From positions 1-64,000 of the forward strand of contig CAJUAB010000016.1 in the NCBI GenBank assembly GCA_910583845.1: a DNA stretch of 64,000 nt, written 5' to 3'. The stretch's first letter is position 1, and each line of letters opens with the position of its first letter. The position numbers were made by a program, and so were the translations under genes. The notes under the pieces are model-generated. The model did not search any database and was not told the DNA's origin. It saw only the letters and a program-made list of their open reading frames with translations. This document shows, piece by piece, positions 16,779 to 25,211 of this stretch. Origin of the DNA: an uncultured Acetatifactor sp. (GTDB lineage: Bacteria; Bacillota; Clostridia; Lachnospirales; Lachnospiraceae).

Positions 16779-18770
16779 ATGAGGTTTCAGGAAGTGAAGA
16801 ACGGTTTACTGGTAAGACGCCGGAATGAGCGTCTGCTGATCGAGGCCTGGGGCACCAATGCCCTGCGGGTGAGGGCCACACAGTATGAAGACTTTACCGG
16901 CAGGGACTGGGCGCTGGAGGAGCCGGTAAGCCCTGATAAGAGACAGGCGAAGGTGACGGTCCGGGGAGAGGAAGCCTTTGTGGAGAACGGAAGGCTTAAA
17001 GCGCGGGTGAACCCGGCGGGGGTGCTGTTCTTTTACAGGGACGGAGAACCCATACTCAGCGAGTATCAGAGGGATTATGCGGGGACGGAGAGCGGTGAAA
17101 GCAGATGCCTTAAGATTGTCAGCAGGGACTACAAGGCCATTGTGGGCGGGGATTACGCTCTGACCGTGCGGTTCGAGAGCCGGGACGGGGAGAAAATCTT
17201 CGGTATGGGACAGTATCAGCAGCCCTATCTGGACCTGAAAGGCTGCACACTGGAACTGGCGCAGCGCAACTCCCAGATATCCGTTCCTTTTGCGGTATCC
17301 AGTCTGGGATATGGCTTCCTGTGGAATCATCCCGGGGTGGGCAGGGCCACTTTCGGCAAAAATTACACGGAATGGACGGCCCGGGCCGCCAAGGAAATGG
17401 ACTATTGGATCACGGCGGACGATAATCCGGCAAAGATCGTGGAAAACTATACGGAAGTGACCGGCAGAGCACCCATGCTGCCGGAGGGGCTGCTGGGCCT
17501 GTGGCAGTGTAAGCTGCGCTACCGCACCCAGGAGGAGGTGCTCTCCGTGGCCCGAAAATATAAGGAGCTGGGCATTCCTCTGGATGTGATCGTCATTGAC
17601 TTTTTTCATTGGACCAGACAGGGCGACTGGAAATTTGACCCGGAGTACTGGCCGGACCCCAGAGCCATGTGCGATGAGCTTCACGCCATGGGAACAAAAG
17701 TAGTGGTTTCCGTGTGGCCCTCTGTGGACAAAAAAAGTGAGAATTTCCAGGAAATGCAGGAATTGGGCTATCTGATCCGCACGGAGCGGGGGAGCAATCA
17801 GACCTATGATTTTCAGGGGGACTGCCTGGAGATTGATGTGACCAGTCAGGAGGCCCGGGAGTATCTGTGGGAGAAGTGCCGCAGAAACTACTATGACTAT
17901 GGTATTGATATGTTCTGGCTGGACAATTCGGAGCCGGATTACGGCGTATATGATTATGACAATTACCGTTACGCTCTGGGGACGGCGCTGGAGGTCAGCA
18001 ACCTGTATCCCAAGCTCTACACCAGGGCCTTCTACGATGGAATCAGGGCGGCGGGGCATGAGAAGGATATTCTGAGCCTGGTGCGCTGCGGATGGGCGGG
18101 GAGCCAGAAGTATGCGGCGCTGCTCTGGTCGGGGGACGTGCCCAGCACATTTGCCTCTCTGCGGGACCAGCTCAGTGCCGGATTGAATATGGGGCTTGCG
18201 GGAATTCCCTGGTGGACCACGGACATCGGAGGCTTCATGACGGACGATGTGGTTGACCCGGCTTTCCGTGAACTGCTGCTGCGCTGGTATGAGTTTGCCG
18301 TGTTCTCCCCGATTCTGCGGATGCATGGAGACCGGGGGCCCCACAATATCCCGCCTCTGTCGGACAGAGAGTGGGGCGGGGGGCATCTGTACACGGGCCA
18401 GCCCAATGAACTGTGGAGCTATGGGGAAGAAGCGTTTCAGATCATGCGGGACCAGCTGAACCTTCGGCTGTCCTTGAAGCCCTACATAACAGGGCTGATG
18501 GAGGAGGCCAGCCGGACAGGGGCGCCTCTGCTGCGTACCATGTTCTATGAGTTCCCGGAGGATGACCGGTGCTGGGAATTGGACGACCAGTATATGTTCG
18601 GGGACAGATATCTGGTGGCTCCCGTTCTGGAGGCAGGCATGAAACGGCGGCAGGTGTATCTGCCCGCAGGCTGCTGGCGGGATCTGGCGGACGGGAAGGA
18701 GTATGTGGGAGGGCAGGTGCTGAACTGCGAAACGCCCATTGAGCGGATTCCGGTGTTTGAGCGGGTTTGA
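16779..18770 (+). CDS. Glycoside hydrolase family 31 (alpha-glucosidase/xylosidase type)
   Basis: A 663-residue cytoplasmic enzyme. The GH31 nucleophile lies in DMFWLDNSEPDYG (Asp382), and the acid/base aspartate lies in GDVPSTFASLRDQL (Asp453). The segment GIPWWTTDIGGF downstream is a further family hallmark. The N-terminal beta-sandwich (about 1-230) precedes the TIM barrel, and a C-terminal sandwich follows. GH31 enzymes release terminal alpha-linked glucose or xylose; the exact substrate is unresolved. ATG 16779 follows GGAGGATG. It has no transporter partner nearby; the nearest importer (24.3-30.1 kb) is on the other strand. The divergent AraC regulator is presumably its controller. A stem without a U-tract lies behind it at 18798-18836. 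Confidence 0.9.
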   Translation: MRFQEVKNGLLVRRRNERLLIEAWGTNALRVRATQYEDFTGRDWALEEPVSPDKRQAKVTVRGEEAFVENGRLKARVNPAGVLFFYRDGEPILSEYQRDYAGTESGESRCLKIVSRDYKAIVGGDYALTVRFESRDGEKIFGMGQYQQPYLDLKGCTLELAQRNSQISVPFAVSSLGYGFLWNHPGVGRATFGKNYTEWTARAAKEMDYWITADDNPAKIVENYTEVTGRAPMLPEGLLGLWQCKLRYRTQEEVLSVARKYKELGIPLDVIVIDFFHWTRQGDWKFDPEYWPDPRAMCDELHAMGTKVVVSVWPSVDKKSENFQEMQELGYLIRTERGSNQTYDFQGDCLEIDVTSQEAREYLWEKCRRNYYDYGIDMFWLDNSEPDYGVYDYDNYRYALGTALEVSNLYPKLYTRAFYDGIRAAGHEKDILSLVRCGWAGSQKYAALLWSGDVPSTFASLRDQLSAGLNMGLAGIPWWTTDIGGFMTDDVVDPAFRELLLRWYEFAVFSPILRMHGDRGPHNIPPLSDREWGGGHLYTGQPNELWSYGEEAFQIMRDQLNLRLSLKPYITGLMEEASRTGAPLLRTMFYEFPEDDRCWELDDQYMFGDRYLVAPVLEAGMKRRQVYLPAGCWRDLADGKEYVGGQVLNCETPIERIPVFERV

Positions 18771-18797
18771 TCCGGAGGACTTCCATATTTTCCAGGC

Positions 18798-18836
18798 TCC
18801 GCCCGGCATATATGCGGATGATATGTGCCGGGCGGA
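18798..18836 (+). terminator. Strong hairpin after the GH31 gene
   Basis: TCCGCCCGGCATATAT (18798-18813) pairs with ATATGTGCCGGGCGGA (18821-18836), 15 of 16 bases. The plus strand lacks a U-run (AAAAG follows), so it may terminate weakly or protect the mRNA end. Confidence 0.5.
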
Positions 18837-18897
18837 AAAGAAATCAGACAATTGTAAGACAGTCTTCGCGATTGACGGAAGTTGAGCAATAACTTTG

Positions 18898-18926
18898 TGG
18901 ACAATCTCCTGTGGGTGGTATATAAT
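18898..18926 (+). promoter_or_regulatory. Promoter for the membrane protein at 18996
   Basis: TGGACA (18898-18903), a 17-bp spacer and TATAAT (18921-18926). The transcript would begin about 60 bp ahead of the ATG. Confidence 0.6.
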
Positions 18927-18995
18927 ATGACAAAGAAGAGGGCAGTGTTTTGTCCGCGGCATGGCAAAAAAAGACAGCGACAGGAGGAAAACGGA

Positions 18996-19691
18996 ATGGG
19001 ACAGAAAAGGAAATATGGAGCATTATCGGGAATTGTCTGCCTGGTGGTCTTTCTGATATACAACTTGCTGGTGTTTCTGATGTTCCGGGGATTCAACGCG
19101 GTATTCTGGGTCAGCTATGGGTTTATGCTGGCGGTGTATCTGCTGCATATTGTGTGTGTGCTGGGGATTTTGGGAGATGTAAGTGCCAGGGCGGTTTTCT
19201 TCGAGCTTCCGCTGGGTGTGCTCTCGGTGTATTTTGTGGGGGCGGAGTTTTTGACCAGCATGGTATTCATGCTGATCAGACACCGGGCCGGTGTGAAGGC
19301 AGCAGTGCTGGTCCAGTCCGTCCTGCTGTGCCTCTTTGTGGTGATGATCCTTGCGGCAGTTATGACCAGAGATGCGGTCTCCCACATGGCTTCAGGGACA
19401 GAGGAGCGCGTCCGTTTTATCAAGGGGATGAACACGGATGTGGAAATGCTGCTGCGAAGGAGCGGCGATCTCAGCGTAAAGGGCGCGCTTAAGAAGCTGT
19501 CTGAAACCATAAAATATTCCGATCCCATGTCAAACAGCGCGGTTGCGGATCAGGAACGGAGGATTATGCAGTCTCTCTCAGAATTGAAGGTCAGATTTGA
19601 CGCGGGGGATATGGTTGCGGTGCAGGAGCTTTGCCCTGCGATTGAACTTCTGTTTGCGGAGAGAAATAAGACGCTGATGGCTTCCAAGTAA
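18996..19691 (+). CDS. Four-helix membrane protein of unknown function
   Basis: A 231-residue protein. Four hydrophobic helices occupy about residues 10-120 (LSGIVCLVVFLIYNLLVF, FMLAVYLLHIVCVLGIL, LGVLSVYFVGAEFLTSMVFM, and one near VLVQSVLLCLFVVMILA). The soluble C-terminal half (about 130-231) is helical, with charged repeats near residues 145-230. I recognise no family. A longer in-frame reading to 18882 is rejected because AGGAGG at 18981-18988 points to ATG 18996 and the promoter lies just upstream. It is a single-gene unit with a terminator at 19744-19779. The location is the cytoplasmic membrane. Confidence 0.75.
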   Translation: MGQKRKYGALSGIVCLVVFLIYNLLVFLMFRGFNAVFWVSYGFMLAVYLLHIVCVLGILGDVSARAVFFELPLGVLSVYFVGAEFLTSMVFMLIRHRAGVKAAVLVQSVLLCLFVVMILAAVMTRDAVSHMASGTEERVRFIKGMNTDVEMLLRRSGDLSVKGALKKLSETIKYSDPMSNSAVADQERRIMQSLSELKVRFDAGDMVAVQELCPAIELLFAERNKTLMASK

Positions 19692-19743
19692 AATGGGATG
19701 TGTGGATCATTGCCGGCGGCGAATTACAAAGATCTGTTGTCAT

Positions 19744-19779
19744 AAAAAGGCCCCCTGTTGTCTGGCAGGGAGCCTTTTT
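19744..19779 (+). terminator. Rho-independent terminator (bidirectional)
   Basis: A GC-rich stem pairs AAAAAGGCCCCCTG (19744-19757) with CAGGGAGCCTTTTT (19766-19779), with one mismatch. It has an A-run in front and a U-run behind, so it serves the plus gene ending at 19691 and, on the minus strand, the gene ending at 19833. Confidence 0.9.
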
Positions 19780-19832
19780 GACGCCATCCGGAAGGACAGC
19801 GAACCATAGGCAGAGAGATGAATATGTTTTGA

Positions 19833-20495
19833 CTAGTTAAAAAACTTCCTGGCAGCAAAAGCAGCGCCCGCCAATGAAAGAACTGCGGTTGCAGCCGCGA
19901 AGGGAACAGCATTGCTGTCACCTGTCTTGGGTGCCTTGACAGGAACCTTGTCCAGAGAAACGAAGATAACGGGGGACAGGGAGGAGAAAGTCACGGTAAC
20001 TTTGCCGTTTTCTACCTTGTCAGGTACGATTTGCTCCCACTGACCGTCGGCCTTTAAGTGCAGAACGATAATGTTCTGGCCAGCCATGACATTGGTCAGG
20101 TTAAAGGGAATGGTTACCTTGCTGAAAGTAGCAGGCAGCTTGACATCTACCATCTGTAAAACGGTTCCGTTGTTGGCAACGGCCCATGAAGCGGCGGCAA
20201 TTGCTGCTTCAGAAGTGGCCGGAAGCGCTTCGACGGTCAGGGAGGCACTGCTTGTCTCCACACCGTCGATTATGATGTTGCTCCATACTTTGACGCTGTC
20301 AACAGTGGAATGACCATTGGTGTTTACCGTGGCAGTGGAACCGGTAGCGGAACCGGGAGTGGTTGTAGAGGTAGTCTGGCTCTTATTGCCGCCGGGAGTG
20401 GTGGTGCCGGTTGTCTGACTGGGAGCCGCAAAAGCCGCCATGCTCATACTACAGGCCAGAACACCGGCGCACAGTAATGCAAAAAATTTTTTCAT
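19833..20495 (-). CDS. Sortase-anchored cell-surface protein (PKTGD motif)
   Basis: A 220-residue surface protein. A signal peptide (MKKFFALLCAGVLACSMSMA) is followed by a Thr/Pro/Ser-rich stretch (about 25-60), then a compact domain to about 185. The C-terminus holds the sorting signal APKTGD (PKTGD at 189-193), a hydrophobic segment and the basic tail RKFF. PKTG-type signals resemble the [S/P]PxTG substrates of clostridial class B sortases, and such a sortase lies immediately upstream on the same strand. AAAGGAGG supports the ATG. The function of the surface domain is unknown. The 48-bp gap to the sortase has an AT-rich hairpin (20537-20557), with no terminator, so the two are probably co-transcribed. 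Confidence 0.85.
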   Translation of the reverse strand: MKKFFALLCAGVLACSMSMAAFAAPSQTTGTTTPGGNKSQTTSTTTPGSATGSTATVNTNGHSTVDSVKVWSNIIIDGVETSSASLTVEALPATSEAAIAAASWAVANNGTVLQMVDVKLPATFSKVTIPFNLTNVMAGQNIIVLHLKADGQWEQIVPDKVENGKVTVTFSSLSPVIFVSLDKVPVKAPKTGDSNAVPFAAATAVLSLAGAAFAARKFFN

Positions 20496-20543
20496 GATGA
20501 AGATCCTCCTTTTTCTCTAATGCCCTATGGTTATTTATATTAA

Positions 20544-21392
20544 CTATTCGTTAATATCAGATAGAAGTATATCGTTTACCAGTACAGCCTGTACCAGGTA
20601 GCGTTTCTCGTTCTGGCTGCCTACGCAGGTGGACAGGGTGATCAGACGGTCTTCTGAAGTGACGGCCACCTGATCGTCCAATACGGCAGACATGCTCCGG
20701 ATACTGAATATTTCCGACAGGTATCCGGCCCGTCCCTCCGGGGTGGCATAGTCGAAGGAATACAGCAGATGGCGGTCATCATAGGGGTACGCGGCGAATA
20801 TCCGGTATCGCATCACTCTGTCCGGTGTGTAGATATACACATAGGGATGATCCGGCAGAAAACTTTCATCCTCATAGCTGTGCAGATCGTGGAACATGGA
20901 GCCATTTTTCATATTGTGACCATAGATCACGGTGTTAAAGTCCGAAAAGTCCCTGGAGTTTTCCCTCTCTGTGTAGATACAGCCCGGATAACCCTTGGAG
21001 CCGTCCAGGTTATAATTCAGGTAATAGGTGTCATCCGAAGGGTGCTGTAACACAGGATAGTCAATCCGGGTGTCGGGAATGGAGATCCAGGCGTATATAT
21101 CCGCGCAGGTATCTTCCTGCAGCGCGGCAAAGTCCACAGCGCGCAGAAGAGCCGCGTCCTCGGGAATTTCCGGCTTTGGGGTGGCCGTTGCCACAGGCGC
21201 TTCCGTGGGAGCCGCGGACGGCGCGGGAGAAGGAAGAGGAAGGCCGGCCATGGATGCCTGCAGGGACTCATACATTGCTTCCTTTTCACTTGCGTTTTCA
21301 TAGTATTTTAATATATATGCAATTGCCAGTACCAGGATCACCAGACAGACAATGGTTATTATAAGATAGATAACGGAACGCTTTTTCTTCAT
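20544..21392 (-). CDS. srtB: Class B sortase
   Basis: A 282-residue membrane-anchored transpeptidase that joins secreted proteins to the cell wall. One N-terminal helix (about 8-28) anchors it, followed by a Pro-rich spacer (about 50-80). The catalytic triad reads His159 in TVIYGHNM, Cys256 in LSTCVG and Arg264 in EKRYLVQ, as in class B (SrtB) enzymes. The next gene downstream encodes a protein with the matching PKTGD sorting signal, and the upstream LCP gene ends 1 bp away, so the three form an operon. Sortase B of Clostridia favours (S/P)PxTG, which fits APKTG of the neighbour. Confidence 0.9.
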   Translation of the reverse strand: MKKKRSVIYLIITIVCLVILVLAIAYILKYYENASEKEAMYESLQASMAGLPLPSPAPSAAPTEAPVATATPKPEIPEDAALLRAVDFAALQEDTCADIYAWISIPDTRIDYPVLQHPSDDTYYLNYNLDGSKGYPGCIYTERENSRDFSDFNTVIYGHNMKNGSMFHDLHSYEDESFLPDHPYVYIYTPDRVMRYRIFAAYPYDDRHLLYSFDYATPEGRAGYLSEIFSIRSMSAVLDDQVAVTSEDRLITLSTCVGSQNEKRYLVQAVLVNDILLSDINE

Positions 21393-21393
21393 A

Positions 21394-22437
21394 TCAGATT
21401 CCCTCTACTTCTGTATAAAACACATCTATGATCAGTTGCTTCAGGGCATCCTGATCTACATAAAATTCATCAAATTCCCCAGAGGTGTCAGTAACACCGG
21501 GCAGAATGATCAGGTCGTCCTCCGAAAAACTGTATTTGGCGGCTTCGCTGGCCAGATACATGACCTCATCCGCAGTGAGATCCGTGACCATGGACGGAGC
21601 GGCGGCCTGGAAGAGCCTGACGGGGAGCGTTATGTCCCTGGCAAATTCCTCTTTGGCCTTTTCCACAAATGCCATGAGATATTGTTTCTGCCTTCCCAGA
21701 CGCAGTCTGGCGCTTTCCGGCACGTCTTCATCCCGGTAACGGATGTAAAAATAGGCAAGACGTCCGTCCAGATGCACGACCTCTCCCGGGGTAAAGGAAA
21801 AGTATTCCGATGTGAAATCCGCCAGAATCGGGACATCCACACCGCCGATGGTATCGTTGAGTATGTAGATGGCGGGCAGATTAATGGCGCAGTACCCATG
21901 AATGGGCAGCTCATACATCAGGTGGGACACCGCTTTGACCTGGTTTTCGGCACTTCCCTCCCGACCGTCCCCATATCCGTGGGCCAGGTTGATCTGTGCC
22001 TGAACGGTGCCCAGAAAGAGGTTGTCCTGATCATACATGTCCACATCCGTCATAGTGTTCCGGTCAATGGCGATAATGGACATTTTCCGGCTGTCAGGAT
22101 TCAGCACAAGGAGAAAGAGAGCGTCGGCCTGACCGGAATCCCAGCCCTGCTGCCCCTCACTGAGCACATTGTCCACATCAATTCCCATACACAGGAAAGA
22201 GAGGATGTTTTCATTGTAATCATAGACTTTTCCCTGGTAGCGAATCCAGTCCTCCTCCCATTCCTCATAGGGCGAAAGCTGCATTGACTCGTCAGTAAAC
22301 TGTGGCATCCCGGAGGACGCATTTTTGAGAAGACTTGCCTTTCCGCTTCGCGTTATAAGGAACAGACCGCAAAAAACAGCTGATATCAGGGAAACAGAAA
22401 TCCCGATTATCCATATAAATATCCTTTTATGTTTCAT
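21394..22437 (-). CDS. LytR-CpsA-Psr (LCP) family protein
   Basis: A membrane-anchored protein of 347 residues with one N-terminal helix (MKHKRIFIWIIGISVSLISA and onward) and an extracytoplasmic LCP domain (about 80-270). Recognised parts are the SFLCMGID opening, the strand NPDSRKMSIIAIDRNTM containing a conserved Arg, and the later GRQKQYLMAF helix that closes the fold. LCP enzymes transfer wall polymers (teichoic-acid-like glycopolymers) from lipid carriers to peptidoglycan. The start is set at 22437 rather than the longer frame at 22479, since the shorter protein begins directly with the basic N-terminus of the helix; the ribosome site is modest. It leads the operon with srtB and its substrate. 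Confidence 0.85.
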   Translation of the reverse strand: MKHKRIFIWIIGISVSLISAVFCGLFLITRSGKASLLKNASSGMPQFTDESMQLSPYEEWEEDWIRYQGKVYDYNENILSFLCMGIDVDNVLSEGQQGWDSGQADALFLLVLNPDSRKMSIIAIDRNTMTDVDMYDQDNLFLGTVQAQINLAHGYGDGREGSAENQVKAVSHLMYELPIHGYCAINLPAIYILNDTIGGVDVPILADFTSEYFSFTPGEVVHLDGRLAYFYIRYRDEDVPESARLRLGRQKQYLMAFVEKAKEEFARDITLPVRLFQAAAPSMVTDLTADEVMYLASEAAKYSFSEDDLIILPGVTDTSGEFDEFYVDQDALKQLIIDVFYTEVEGI

Positions 22438-22639
22438 GGTTGTTTTGCACCCCGCCATAGAATCAGGACAGGAGGGCATGTGTTATGCCTCGTAATTTTT
22501 TCCCCTGTCTGATCAGTATACTTCAATCCAGCACAATTTGAGAAGGTTAATATTGAGAGGAAGGAGCTCCGGGGGAATAACGCAGTGCGGAATAAAAATC
22601 AAAAGAGCATAATTCCCCATAGATAATATATGAGGCATA

Positions 22640-22648
22640 TGGTATAAT
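22640..22648 (+). promoter_or_regulatory. Extended -10 promoter for the MATE gene
   Basis: TGG TATAAT (22640-22648) is a perfect extended -10, about 85 bp upstream of ATG 22733. No good -35 is seen. Confidence 0.6.
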
Positions 22649-22732
22649 GATTACTTTAATGTACGGAATTTCCGTCGACATTTTCAGAAGCGCATGATCG
22701 CAGTGGGCTGCGGCGCGCGGAAAGAGGTTGCT

Positions 22733-24157
22733 ATGTCAGAAGAAAAAATCAGCTGGTCATCCTTTCTGAAACTGATGATGACCATTGCGCTCCCTGTGGC
22801 GATGCAGAATCTGCTGTCCACCACCGCCGGGATGGTGGACACGATTATGATCGGCAGTATGGGAGAACTGGCGGTGGCCGCGGTGGGGATCTGTTCCCAG
22901 ATCAGTTCTCTGTTCTTCTCCTGCTATTGGGGCTTCGCAGGGGGAGCCATGCTCTTTTTTGCCCAGTATTGGGGAGCCAGGAACCAGAGGGGGATCAATC
23001 AGACCTTCGGCGTGACCTTTTTGTTTATGACTGTCGTAGGAGCGGCTTTTTCCGTGACGGCCATCACCAACCCGGAGCTGATGCTGGGAATCTATACAGA
23101 CAAAGAGCATATCATACGGATGGGAGCGCCCTATATCCGCATTGTGGGTTTCGCTTATCCGCTACAGGTATTTGCTGTGCTGGTGAGTTTTTTTATGCGC
23201 GCCACGGAGCGGGTGAAAGCGCCGCTGTTCTGTTCCATAGCCTCGCTGGCAGTGAATTTCGTGCTGAACTTCGTGCTTATATACGGGCGCTTTGGCGCAC
23301 CCAGGATGGGGGTGGCCGGGGCCGCCGTGGGTACGCTGGCTTCGGGGTTTGTAAATCTTCTCCTGCTGATGGTCTTTCTGCTGGCCTCCAAGTGTGAGGT
23401 ACGGCTTCGCCTGGGGGAAATGTTTGGCTTTCAGAAGGAGTTTTTCGCCTCCTATCTGTCCAAATGTCTGCCTATATTGGCCAATGAGATGCTCTACGGC
23501 GTGGGGCAGATGATTATCAATATTGTAATAGGGCACCAGGACGAGTCGGCTATCGCGGCCATGGCGGCATTCCGCGTCTGTGAGGGATTTGTGTACGCTT
23601 TCTTTGGCGGCCTGTCCAATGCGGCCAGTGTGATTATCGGCAAGGAGGTCGGCTCCGGGAACCTGCCCGGCGCATATCACTACTGCCGGAAATCCTCCCT
23701 GTTCTGTCCGATGGTGACCTTTGGCGTGGTAGGCTTGATCACCCTGTTTAACCGCCCGATTCTGGGACTTTTCGGATTGGGGGATATGGCGTTGGAATAT
23801 GGAAAATACATGTTGCTGATCTACCTGGTATTCGGCACCATACGGACCTGTAACTACATTATGAATGAGTCCTACAGAGCCGGTGGCGAGGCCGTGTTCG
23901 GTACCGTGCTGGAGGTGGGCTGTCTGTTTGCCATCAGTGTGCCCGCCACCTGGATCGCGGGGATGGTGTTGAAACTTCCTTTTCTGGCGGTGTTCGCCTT
24001 TGTGTATACGGACGAGTTGATCAGGCTGTTGGTGGAAACCAGGTATACGGCTTCCGGTCGGTGGGTGAAGCCTGTGACAGAACAGGGGAGGAGAGCGCTG
24101 CCCCAGTTTCAGGAGTGGCTTAAGACAAGGAAGAAAGCCGCCGGGCGACTTCGGTAG
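22733..24157 (+). CDS. MATE family efflux transporter
   Basis: A 474-residue protein with twelve predicted helices. It opens with the MATE signature of the first helix (LPVAMQNLLSTTAGMVDTIM), and the repeated half begins near LPILANEMLYGVGQM. It shows the NAYRAGGEAVF-like seventh-segment conserved SYRAGGEAVFGTV. These antiporters use Na+ or H+ to export cationic drugs or metabolites. The ATG at 22733 follows AAAGAGG; a 13-codon longer frame is rejected. Transcription is monocistronic, ending at the strong bidirectional hairpin 24221-24275. It is divergent from the LCP operon and convergent with the lipoprotein gene. Confidence 0.9.
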   Translation: MSEEKISWSSFLKLMMTIALPVAMQNLLSTTAGMVDTIMIGSMGELAVAAVGICSQISSLFFSCYWGFAGGAMLFFAQYWGARNQRGINQTFGVTFLFMTVVGAAFSVTAITNPELMLGIYTDKEHIIRMGAPYIRIVGFAYPLQVFAVLVSFFMRATERVKAPLFCSIASLAVNFVLNFVLIYGRFGAPRMGVAGAAVGTLASGFVNLLLLMVFLLASKCEVRLRLGEMFGFQKEFFASYLSKCLPILANEMLYGVGQMIINIVIGHQDESAIAAMAAFRVCEGFVYAFFGGLSNAASVIIGKEVGSGNLPGAYHYCRKSSLFCPMVTFGVVGLITLFNRPILGLFGLGDMALEYGKYMLLIYLVFGTIRTCNYIMNESYRAGGEAVFGTVLEVGCLFAISVPATWIAGMVLKLPFLAVFAFVYTDELIRLLVETRYTASGRWVKPVTEQGRRALPQFQEWLKTRKKAAGRLR

Positions 24158-24220
24158 ATATGGTATGAGGATGCTTTGGACTGTTGCCCGGCATTGTGGG
24201 AAGACTTCGGGAAGGCGGGA

Positions 24221-24275
24221 AACAAAACGGAACCCTGACAGCATATAAAAGGGACTGTCAGAGTTCCGTTTTGTT
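24221..24275. terminator. Bidirectional terminator between MATE and lipoprotein genes
   Basis: A 21-bp stem, AACAAAACGGAACC onward (24221-24241), pairs with 24255-24275, with one mismatch. It ends in GTTTTGTT on the plus strand and is equally usable for the minus-strand gene ending at 24303. Confidence 0.9.
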
Positions 24276-24302
24276 CATGATAACAGAAAATCCATCTGGA
24301 AA

Positions 24303-25043
24303 CTATTTTACAGTAATAGAGGTAATATGGGGGTTCACGCCGTTGTACCAGTACAGGAAGCCCTCCATATCCACGGTCTGGCCGATCTCCAGAGCCTTCA
24401 CAGCCTGATAGACTTCCGTGTCCGCGCCGCACAGATAGGATTCCACGGTAAAGGTGTATGTATTGCCGCCCAGGGAAACATTGAAGTACAAATCACTGCC
24501 CTCTTCACCGGAACCGTCCCAGTTGTACATGAAGGCGGAGCCGTTGCCCGCGTCTTCCACGGTCATACCCTTGAAGCTCACGAACTCGTTCTGATGTTTG
24601 ATCAGTTCGTCCTTGCCCAGCAGAGAAGTCACGTCCCGGGCGGAAGCCACATAATTACCGTCCATGATCTCAAAGGTTGCGTCAATGATTTCTACCTCGC
24701 CGGACCACTCGGCCTTGTAGCCCGTCACCTTGATCTTGGTGCCGGTGGTCAGTTTGGCGTAATCTTCCTCGGAGCAGGCCATGTTGTAAAGGAAGTAGGC
24801 TCCTTCCTTGTCCTGGGCATATACGGTGGCCTGATTTTCCCACCAGGACTGCTTTGCCTGTACATAAGCCTCGATTACCACCTGGGTGTCCAGGGCGGCG
24901 GCTTCATACTCGGCATAGGTCATAACGCCTTCGGACTTCACATCCTGGGCAGAGTCAGCGGCATCTCCATTACCGCCGTTGCCGCAACCGGTCAGGGCCA
25001 GCACCAAAGTCAGTGCCAGAGTTGCAATAAAACTTTTTTTCAT
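24303..25043 (-). CDS. Secreted lipoprotein, two OB-like repeats
   Basis: A 246-residue lipoprotein with signal peptide and lipobox LTGC (Cys20). Two related segments (about 45-130 and 140-246) each start with a short acidic helix, then DTQVVIEAYVQAKQS or HQNEFVSFKGMTVED, and continue as an alternating strand pattern ending in a GxxVDMEGFLYWYNG-like turn. This resembles small OB-fold proteins found in Clostridia; no ligand is known. It lies at the end of the carbohydrate-importer region but has its own promoter at 25184-25211, overlapping the end of the binding-protein gene. The terminator 24221-24275 closes it. Confidence 0.75.
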   Translation of the reverse strand: MKKSFIATLALTLVLALTGCGNGGNGDAADSAQDVKSEGVMTYAEYEAAALDTQVVIEAYVQAKQSWWENQATVYAQDKEGAYFLYNMACSEEDYAKLTTGTKIKVTGYKAEWSGEVEIIDATFEIMDGNYVASARDVTSLLGKDELIKHQNEFVSFKGMTVEDAGNGSAFMYNWDGSGEEGSDLYFNVSLGGNTYTFTVESYLCGADTEVYQAVKALEIGQTVDMEGFLYWYNGVNPHITSITVK

Positions 25044-25183
25044 AAGTCTCTCCTCTTTTCTGATTGCTTAGAGCGCGTTTGAAAACTGCCTTCCCCAGAA
25101 AAGGATACGTCACACACGGCGGGTGTGCGTCCCGGGGAATGAAATTCCGGACACGCTTACATCAGTTTACAGTAACCAATGTT

Positions 25184-25211
25184 ATTATACCGCAATGTGC
25201 CGATAAATCAA
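25184..25211 (-). promoter_or_regulatory. Promoter of the 24303 lipoprotein gene
   Basis: On the minus strand, TTGATT (25211-25206), a 16-bp spacer and TATAAT (25189-25184). It lies 140 bp upstream of the lipoprotein ATG. Confidence 0.55.

Noticed and set aside
16806..18962. 718-codon minus-strand ORF opposite the GH31 gene
   Set aside because: An antisense shadow of a clearly recognised GH31 enzyme; its sequence has no domain.
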